Assembly: GCA_944321945.1 (NCBI GenBank)
Contig: CALUNE010000018.1
Location: 1 to 45,561, forward strand
Origin: an uncultured Alistipes sp.
Lineage (GTDB): Bacteria > Bacteroidota > Bacteroidia > Bacteroidales > Rikenellaceae
Length of the DNA: 45,561 nt
Direction of reading: 5' to 3'
This document shows, piece by piece, positions 40,107-45,561 of the stretch (position 1 is the stretch's first letter; every line of letters begins with the position of its first letter). Position numbers and translations under genes: made by a program. The notes under the pieces are model-generated. The model ran no database searches, had not been told where the DNA came from, and was given only the letters and a program-made list of their open reading frames with translations.

Positions 40107-40622
40107 ATGAAATTGATACTCAGTGACAAACCGCTCAATCTGACCTTGTCGGAGCAGGACGGAATCCGCCATGTGGATCTTTCGGCCCTGAAAATCGCCA
40201 ATTGCGTCGGATGTTTCGGCTGTTGGACGAAGACCCCCGGACGATGCGTCATCCGGGACGATGCGACACGGGTCTATCCCCTGATAGCCGAAAGCGATGC
40301 CGTACTCTATGTCAGTCGGGTCCGTTACGGAAGCTACGATACGATCATGAAGACGATGCTGGAACGGGCCATTCCCGTTCAGCAGGCCTTCATCCGCATT
40401 CATCACGGCGAAACACACCATTATCAGCGGGCCGTGGCCCCCAAGCAGGCCACCATTCTCGCCTACGGAGATCTCGATCCCGAAGAGCGGTCGATCTTCG
40501 AGGCTCTGGTGGCGCGCAACGCCTGCAACATGAATTTTGTCAGCCATCGGGTTCTGTTTGTTCCGGAATCGGAGGTCGACCGTCACGTAAACGAATGGAT
40601 TGAAGCATGGAGAAAATCATGA
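40107..40622 (+). CDS. Flavodoxin-fold protein lacking the usual N-terminal FMN loop
   Basis: The 171-residue protein has NCVGCFGCWTKTPGRCVIRDD at about residues 32-52, the Cys-containing segment of NADPH-dependent FMN reductase/iron-sulfur flavoprotein relatives, then AVLYVSRVRYGSYDTIMKTMLERAIP, where the family binds the isoalloxazine ring. The N-terminus (MKLILSDKPLNLTLSEQDG) lacks the NGSPR phosphate loop that its neighbour has. The next gene starts 16 bases before this stop, so the two are translated together and could form a heterodimer. TACCTTG at 40061-40067 is a weak -7 candidate. Confidence 0.78.
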   Translation: MKLILSDKPLNLTLSEQDGIRHVDLSALKIANCVGCFGCWTKTPGRCVIRDDATRVYPLIAESDAVLYVSRVRYGSYDTIMKTMLERAIPVQQAFIRIHHGETHHYQRAVAPKQATILAYGDLDPEERSIFEALVARNACNMNFVSHRVLFVPESEVDRHVNEWIEAWRKS

Positions 40623-41212
40623 TACTGAACGGGAGCCCGCGGGCTCCGCGCTCGAATTCGAAGCGATATGCGGCCTATGTGGCGAAGTACAGCCCGTGGC
40701 CGACCGAATATTTCGAAATCCGGAAGAACAACCATGCGCAGCTTCGTGAGCGGATGGCCGAATTCTCGGATGTCGTGCTGGTCTTTCCGCTCTACGCCGA
40801 TTCGCTGCCGGTGGGGGTGTTGAATCTGCTCAAGTCGCTCGAAGCGGCGCCTCCCGAGCGGCGGCCGGTCATTTCGGTCCTGGTCAACTGCGGCTTTCTG
40901 GAGCCGGGGCAGAATGAGATTGCCGTCCGGATCATTCGCTTTTTCTGCCGCAGGAACGGCTATGCGTTCGGGTCGGTTCTGATGGCCGGCAGCGGCGAGG
41001 CGATTCTCGATACGCCGTTCCGCTTTCTGGTTGCACGGAAGATCCGGCGACTGGCGGGCTCGATTGTCCGTCGGCGTTACGAGGAGCTGCGGGTGACGAT
41101 GCCGATCGGCAAGCGGCTGTTCCTCATGGCCTCCACGTTGTATTGGGTCCGGTACGGCAAGCGGTTCGGGGTGACCCGTCAGCAGATGCAGACCCCTCGC
41201 ATCGAGGGTTGA
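40607..41212 (+). CDS. NAD(P)H-dependent oxidoreductase, flavodoxin fold
   Basis: The 201-residue protein begins MEKIMILNGSPRAPRSNSKRYAAYV, with the NGSPR...SNS phosphate-binding loop of FMN reductases, followed by DVVLVFPLYADSLPVGVLNLLKSLE and ISVLVNCGFLEPGQNEIAVRIIRFFCRRNGYAFGSVLMAGSGE. The substrate is unknown. It overlaps the preceding gene by 16 bases. ATG 40619, which forms ATGA with the upstream stop, is an alternative start but would remove only four residues. The C-terminal 60 residues are basic and helical. Confidence 0.85.
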   Translation: MEKIMILNGSPRAPRSNSKRYAAYVAKYSPWPTEYFEIRKNNHAQLRERMAEFSDVVLVFPLYADSLPVGVLNLLKSLEAAPPERRPVISVLVNCGFLEPGQNEIAVRIIRFFCRRNGYAFGSVLMAGSGEAILDTPFRFLVARKIRRLAGSIVRRRYEELRVTMPIGKRLFLMASTLYWVRYGKRFGVTRQQMQTPRIEG

Positions 41213-41235
41213 GCAACTTCGCAAGGAAATGCGAC

Positions 41236-41270
41236 AGGCGGGATGGACGAGCTCCATCCCGCCTTGTTTG
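41236..41270 (+). terminator. Terminator after the flavodoxin-fold pair
   Basis: A perfect 12-bp stem (AGGCGGGATGGA with TCCATCCCGCCT) around CGAGC, with TGTTTG after it. Confidence 0.75.
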
Positions 41271-41405
41271 TTTGCAGCGCAGTCTGTCGGATACGGTCGT
41301 TGCGGTCGGGATTGTCGGGTTGGGGCACCGGTTGACGGATGTTTTGGCTGCATGCCGCAGCGGCTAACGGCTTTCGGGGCCGGTTGACATGCGTGGATGC
41401 AAAGC

Positions 41406-41439
41406 AAAACCCCGTCTGAGTCTCCTCAAACGGGGTTTT
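41406..41439 (-). terminator. Terminator of tRNA-Leu(CAG)
   Basis: AAAACCCCGT pairs with ACGGGGTTTT, with an inner TGAG/CTCA stem. It begins three bases after the tRNA on the minus strand. Confidence 0.85.
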
Positions 41440-41442
41440 CAG

Positions 41443-41524
41443 TGCCCAGGACAGGAATCGAACCTGCACGCCTTGCGGCACACGCACCTGAAACGTGCGC
41501 GTCTACCTATTCCGCCACCTGGGC
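41443..41524 (-). tRNA. tRNA-Leu(CAG)
   Basis: Acceptor GCCCAGG (41524-41518) pairs with CCTGGGC (41450-41444); discriminator A at 41443. The anticodon loop TTCAGGT on CACGT/GCGTG gives CAG. The D arm TGGCGGAATAGGTAGACGC and the class II variable arm are typical of leucine tRNAs. CCA is not encoded. Confidence 0.94.
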
Positions 41525-41557
41525 ATTTTTACCGGTGTTTTCCGGAATTGCGGTGTG

Positions 41558-41587
41558 CAAAAGTAATACTTTTTTCTGAATCCGCAA
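41558..41587 (-). promoter_or_regulatory. Promoter of tRNA-Leu(CAG)
   Basis: On the minus strand TTG (41587-41585), 19 bases and TACTTTTG (41565-41558). Confidence 0.7.
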
Positions 41588-41617
41588 CACTTCTGCGCCA
41601 AAATTTTTGAAAAAAAT

Positions 41618-42232
41618 CTATCTGTTGAAAAAACGATATTGAAACAGAAGCAGATAGACGACGGCTACCGAAATGTAGGCATCGGCCAGATTGAAGATCG
41701 CGCCGAAGAAATAGTTGTTGCCGTCGACCAGAAAGCGCAGCAGGCGCGGTACGTTGTTCCACTGGAACAGCGGGAAATAGAACATGTCGACGACTTTTCC
41801 CATCATGAATCCGGCGTAGTGCCCCCCGAAATGGGCCACGGTGTAGGGGGTCGATTCGGAGAAGATCAGCCCGTAGAAGGCGCTGTCGATGATGTTGCCG
41901 AGGGCCCCGGCAAAGATCAGAGCCAGTCCGACGATGACGCCTTTGGGGGTCCCTTCGCGCTTGCGGGACAGGTGGAAGATCAGCCAGCCGATGAATCCGA
42001 CCATGGCGATGCGCAGCAGTCCGAGCAGCAGCTTGCCCCAGTCGAACCCGCCGCCCGAGGCGATGTGCATGCCGAAGGCGGCGCCGTTGTTTTCGATGAA
42101 CCGGAGCTGGAACCAGTCGGGAAAGACCGTGATTGCTTCGCCCAGCTGCAGGTGGGTCTTGATCCAGATCTTGAGAATCTGATCGGCGACGAGCAGCAGT
42201 ACGATGAGCAGGGATATCTTTTTCAGATTCAT
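41618..42232 (-). CDS. lspA: Lipoprotein signal peptidase II
   Basis: LspA cleaves prolipoprotein signal peptides ahead of the lipid-modified cysteine in the inner membrane. The 204-residue protein has four membrane segments and the conserved motifs DQILKIWIKTHL, FIENNGAAFGM, AGALGNIIDSAFYG (catalytic Asp) and IFNLADAYISVAV (second catalytic Asp). It is longer than E. coli LspA (164) because of an insertion after the GNIID block (YTVAHFGGHYAGFMMGKVVDMFYFPLFQWNN), as is usual in Bacteroidota. This matches the many lipoproteins in the window. A TATTTTTG -7 box on the minus strand (42259-42252) lies 19 bases upstream. Confidence 0.96.
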   Translation of the reverse strand: MNLKKISLLIVLLLVADQILKIWIKTHLQLGEAITVFPDWFQLRFIENNGAAFGMHIASGGGFDWGKLLLGLLRIAMVGFIGWLIFHLSRKREGTPKGVIVGLALIFAGALGNIIDSAFYGLIFSESTPYTVAHFGGHYAGFMMGKVVDMFYFPLFQWNNVPRLLRFLVDGNNYFFGAIFNLADAYISVAVVYLLLFQYRFFNR

Positions 42233-42251
42233 GTTTTGGTGTTATTTGCGG

Positions 42252-42259
42252 CAAAAATA
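42252..42259 (-). promoter_or_regulatory. -7 box for lspA
   Basis: The minus strand reads TATTTTTG; short leader of about 13 nt; no standard -33. Confidence 0.5.
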
Positions 42260-42310
42260 GTAAAAAATCTCTTTTCGCGGGGCTTTGTGGCGTTTTTCCG
42301 GTCTGGATGT

Positions 42311-42340
42311 TTTGATTTTTGCGGAAAAAACATACCTTTG
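42311..42340 (+). promoter_or_regulatory. Promoter of the subtilisin-like lipoprotein gene
   Basis: TTTG (42311-42314), 18 bases and TACCTTTG (42333-42340), 21 bases before ATG 42362. Confidence 0.6.
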
Positions 42341-42361
42341 AAACCTTGCTTGAACCTTTTT

Positions 42362-44392
42362 ATGAAATCGGTTATGAAGAGAGTGTTGCTTGTTTGCTGC
42401 CTGCTGACGGTAGCCGCTTGTACGAAAGAGTCGATGGATCGCTCCGCGACCGAAACGCGGATTGTGGGTAGTCCGGCTCCCGAGATCGCCCTGCAGGGGA
42501 CCCTTTCGGTCAAGCTCACCCCCGAGATGGCCCGGCGTGTGGCTGAAGCCCAGAGTCAGCTTCCCACTACGCGGAGCGGCTGTGCGACCCGTTCGGGAGT
42601 TGGCGAGATGGATGATCTGCTTGCTGCGATCGGTGCCGAACGTTTCCAGCGCGTGGTCGACTACAATCCCGCCTGGGAGGCGATTTACGATCGTACGGGG
42701 ATGAACCGCTGGTATCGGATCTCGTTCGACAAGCAGGAGGATCTCTCCGAGGTCGGGCGTCGGTTTGCCGATCTGCCGGGAGTCGCGGTGGTGGAGTATG
42801 AGGTCCACCCGAGCCACATCCGGCCGATGAGTGTCGGCCCGGCCACTCCGGCTCACCTGGCCGCTCTTCCCGAAAGAGGCGATACGCGTGCATCCGTATC
42901 GATGAATGATCCGATGCTCGAGTTTCAGTGGCACTACGCGAACGGAGGCCCGAATCAGTACTTCTCTTCGCCGCGTACCGGTGCGGACATCGACCTGACG
43001 GATGCGTGGGACCTTTGCACGGGCAACGAGGAGATTATCGTCGCCGTGATCGATGAACCGGTGCAGACCAATCATCCCGATCTGCAGGCCAATATCTGGT
43101 CCAATCCCTCCAATCCGCAGGAGCACGGCTACAACTTCTGGGACAACAAGGCCGAACTCGACTGGAAAACGGCCACTCAGGAGGACGGACAGTGGGTCTA
43201 TGCCGACCACGGAACCCATGTGGCCGGTATCATTGCCGCGGTGAACAACAACAGCCGCGGCGTCTGCGGCATCGCCGGCGGACGCAGCGGACGAGGCGGT
43301 GTGAAGATCATGTCGTGTCAGATCCTGGGCTACAGCGATGGCGACGAGACGAACAATCCCATCGTCAAGGCTTTCGAGTACGCCTGGACGCACGGGGCCA
43401 TTATCGCTCAGAACAGCTGGGGCTACGATTTCGGGAATGTTCCGCCCGCTGAGGCGGCCCGCGAGTGGCAGAACGATTACGGGGTGGTCCGCGATGCGAT
43501 CGATACCTTCATCGAAGGTGCCGGATCCCAGAATCCCAATTCGCCGCTTCAGGGAGGGCTGGTCCTCTTCGCGGCGGGAAACGACGGTGACAGGATCGGT
43601 GACGTGGAGACCTATCCGGCCTCCTATGGTCCGGTGATTGCCGTGGGGGCGATGGATTGGGCCTTCCGTCCGGCCTACTATACCGATTACGGAACTTGGG
43701 TCGACATTACGGCTCCGGGCGGCGATGTCTATGTCGAATCGTCGGGCAATTATCTCGATGCGGAGGTTCTGAGTACGATCTTGCATGATGATACGATGAA
43801 TTTCCGCGACGGCCGCAAGAGTGATCCCTATTGGTATGGCTACGGATTCATGCAGGGGACCTCGATGGCCTGTCCGCACGTATCGGGCGTGGCGGCCTTG
43901 GGGCTCTCCTACGCGGCGGAGCTGGGTCGGAAATACACCGTCGATGAATTCAAGGCGCTGCTTTTGAGTTCGGTCTACGGAATCGACTCCTATTTCACGG
44001 GCCGCAAGACCGGCATCACGGTTCCGGACCTTTCGGCCTATCGCGGGAAGATGGGCGGCGGATGTGTCGATGCCCTCAAGATGTTGCTGGCCGTGCGGGG
44101 AACTCAGGCCGTCTATCTGCCGGTAGGGGAGTCGACGACGGTCGACTTTGCCCGTTTCTTCGGCGGCAGCGGCAGCCGTGTGACGATCGGATCGGCCAAA
44201 CTGGAGGACCCCGGCAAACTGGGAATGGATGATGCCACGCTGTCGGTCAGCGGAACCCGGATCACGTTCCGGAGTTCCCGTCCGGGCATTTCCATGCTTC
44301 GGATTACGGCGACGGCCGGTGATACGACCTTTGCACGGGAGTTCGCACTGGTGTCGCGGGCCGGTCTGGCCGGAAACGGAGGCTGGATGTGA
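42362..44392 (+). CDS. S8 (subtilisin-like) serine protease lipoprotein
   Basis: The 676-residue product has a lipoprotein signal (MKRVLLVCCLLTVAAC), so the protease is anchored at the cell envelope. Residues about 40-150 resemble an inhibitor-type propeptide. The catalytic domain runs from about 190 to 545 with Asp about 231 (IIVAVIDEPVQTNHPDL), His about 283 (DHGTHVAGIIAAVNNN), oxyanion Asn in IIAQNSWGYDF and Ser about 501 (GTSMACPHVSGVAALG). The Asp motif reads VIDEPV instead of the common VIDTGV. The last 100 residues form a beta-sandwich-like domain. Both ATG 42362 and 42374 give a good signal; a much longer open frame upstream is antisense to lspA and rejected. Confidence 0.93.
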   Translation: MKSVMKRVLLVCCLLTVAACTKESMDRSATETRIVGSPAPEIALQGTLSVKLTPEMARRVAEAQSQLPTTRSGCATRSGVGEMDDLLAAIGAERFQRVVDYNPAWEAIYDRTGMNRWYRISFDKQEDLSEVGRRFADLPGVAVVEYEVHPSHIRPMSVGPATPAHLAALPERGDTRASVSMNDPMLEFQWHYANGGPNQYFSSPRTGADIDLTDAWDLCTGNEEIIVAVIDEPVQTNHPDLQANIWSNPSNPQEHGYNFWDNKAELDWKTATQEDGQWVYADHGTHVAGIIAAVNNNSRGVCGIAGGRSGRGGVKIMSCQILGYSDGDETNNPIVKAFEYAWTHGAIIAQNSWGYDFGNVPPAEAAREWQNDYGVVRDAIDTFIEGAGSQNPNSPLQGGLVLFAAGNDGDRIGDVETYPASYGPVIAVGAMDWAFRPAYYTDYGTWVDITAPGGDVYVESSGNYLDAEVLSTILHDDTMNFRDGRKSDPYWYGYGFMQGTSMACPHVSGVAALGLSYAAELGRKYTVDEFKALLLSSVYGIDSYFTGRKTGITVPDLSAYRGKMGGGCVDALKMLLAVRGTQAVYLPVGESTTVDFARFFGGSGSRVTIGSAKLEDPGKLGMDDATLSVSGTRITFRSSRPGISMLRITATAGDTTFAREFALVSRAGLAGNGGWM

Positions 44393-44494
44393 TCCGCCGG
44401 GCCGTCGTCCGGCTTCGGCAAGGGCAATTCTGCTATATATATTTAGGTATGCAGGCGAAATAGTAAGATTTTTGAAAAAAAAGAATCGGAAATA

Positions 44495-44525
44495 TTTGCA
44501 GATCCCGAAAAAGTCACTACCTTTG
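44495..44525 (+). promoter_or_regulatory. rrn promoter P1
   Basis: TTTG (44495-44498), 19 bases and TACCTTTG (44518-44525), about 470 bases before the 16S start. Confidence 0.65.
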
Positions 44526-44698
44526 CATCCGCATTTGAGAAATCAACGGTTCTTACAAATAAGTCGAGAGTTTACAATAAAGGAGCTTGAGATGGTTTTG
44601 TTGCTGTATTTCAGCAGGATGCAAGGTTCTGAAAAAGGTTTTCAACGTGGATACGCAGGATGGCTGTCCGTAGGTCTCGCCGTAGAATCGCGATGAGC

Positions 44699-44862
44699 GG
44701 TTCGAAAAAAAAATCTTCGAAAAAGATTTGCGAGATTCAAAAACAGTTCTTAACTTTGCAATCCCTTTCGCACCGATTCTTCGGAATGGTTCGAAAATAA
44801 ATCTTGAAAAAGATTTGCAGGATTCAAAAATAGTTTCTATCTTTGCAATCCCTTTCGCGACC
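44699..44862 (+). repeat. Direct repeat carrying rrn promoters P2 and P3
   Basis: Two copies of about 75 bp (from 44699 and from 44788) share GGTTCGAAAA, AAAAAGATTTGC, GATTCAAAAA and CTTTGCAATCCCTTTCGC. P2 is TTTG (44727-44730), 20 bases, TAACTTTG (44751-44758). P3 is TTTG (44814-44817), 20 bases, TATCTTTG (44838-44845). The leader downstream contains the palindrome TTTCCTTTAAAGGAAA at 44943-44958. Confidence 0.8.
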
Positions 44863-44996
44863 AAAATGCGAAACCTTTTTAGAGTGGTTCTTTGAATTAC
44901 TGGTTATATTTTGAGAGCAAAATTGTAGTATTTATCTGTCAATTTCCTTTAAAGGAAACGAATAGTCAGGACTCTAACGAAACATTTATATTTTAT

Positions 44997-45561
<565 letters not shown>

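Noticed and set aside
41639-42361. N-terminal extension of the subtilisin-like protein to a 917-residue protein
   Set aside because: The extra 241 codons are antisense to lspA and upstream of the promoter, and the lipoprotein signal begins at 42362 or 42374.

Overview
The window looks like a chromosome segment from the genus Alistipes (Bacteroidota, Bacteroidales). The 5' part of a 16S rRNA gene at the right end reads as Alistipes-like. Coding regions are mostly GC-rich. Promoters fit the Bacteroidota pattern (TTTG or TTG, about 19-20 bases, then TAnnTTTG). SusC/SusD, DUF3575/DUF3868 and many lipoproteins are typical of the phylum. All assignments come from reading the sequence; no database search was run.

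Layout. 0-7.3 kb: tRNA-Ser, a low-complexity lipoprotein, a FadL-like outer-membrane protein, proS, a CDF metal exporter, and an ECF sigma factor followed by a 56-residue gene. 7.3-12 kb: a DUF3575-DUF3868-OmpA-like cell-surface operon and a convergent DUF308 membrane protein. 12.1-21.7 kb: a SusC/SusD pair, a 10/20-bp repeat array, a DPE2-like 4-alpha-glucanotransferase, a transaldolase-like aldolase and an AlkZ-related protein. 22.1-29.1 kb: an AT-rich integrated element. 29.1-33.5 kb: tRNA-Leu(UAG), a COG2509 flavoprotein and three family-2 glycosyltransferases. 33.5-35.4 kb: a largely gene-free stretch with two related putative small RNAs. 35.4-44.4 kb: a DUF3298-type lipoprotein, tRNA-Glu, hpf, a Xer-type recombinase, a flavin reductase, a GH130-like lipoprotein, two flavodoxin-fold proteins, tRNA-Leu(CAG), lspA and a subtilisin-like lipoprotein. 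44.4-45.56 kb: three rrn promoters and the start of 16S rRNA.

The standout is the 7.0-kb element. It lies exactly between two copies of TTGTGC (22100-22105 and 29095-29100), and the right copy overlaps the 3' end of tRNA-Leu(UAG). Joining the flanks rebuilds a tRNA followed three bases later by a hairpin terminator, as at the other tRNAs here. Joining the element ends, as in an excised circle, makes the large serine recombinase gene read in frame through TTGTGC into the left end and gain 36 residues (500 to about 535 aa). The attachment site therefore appears to lie inside the recombinase gene. Integration would replace the recombinase's C-terminus with one glycine and a stop codon supplied by the tRNA gene. 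This resembles the partitioned integrases of archaeal SSV-type viruses, but with a serine recombinase in Bacteroidota. The element also carries a replacement tRNA terminator inside the recombinase gene, a 50-residue ORF overlapping its start, a gene II/CRI-like replication initiator, a second serine recombinase, a duplicated 39-bp promoter region, and outer-membrane and lipoprotein cargo.
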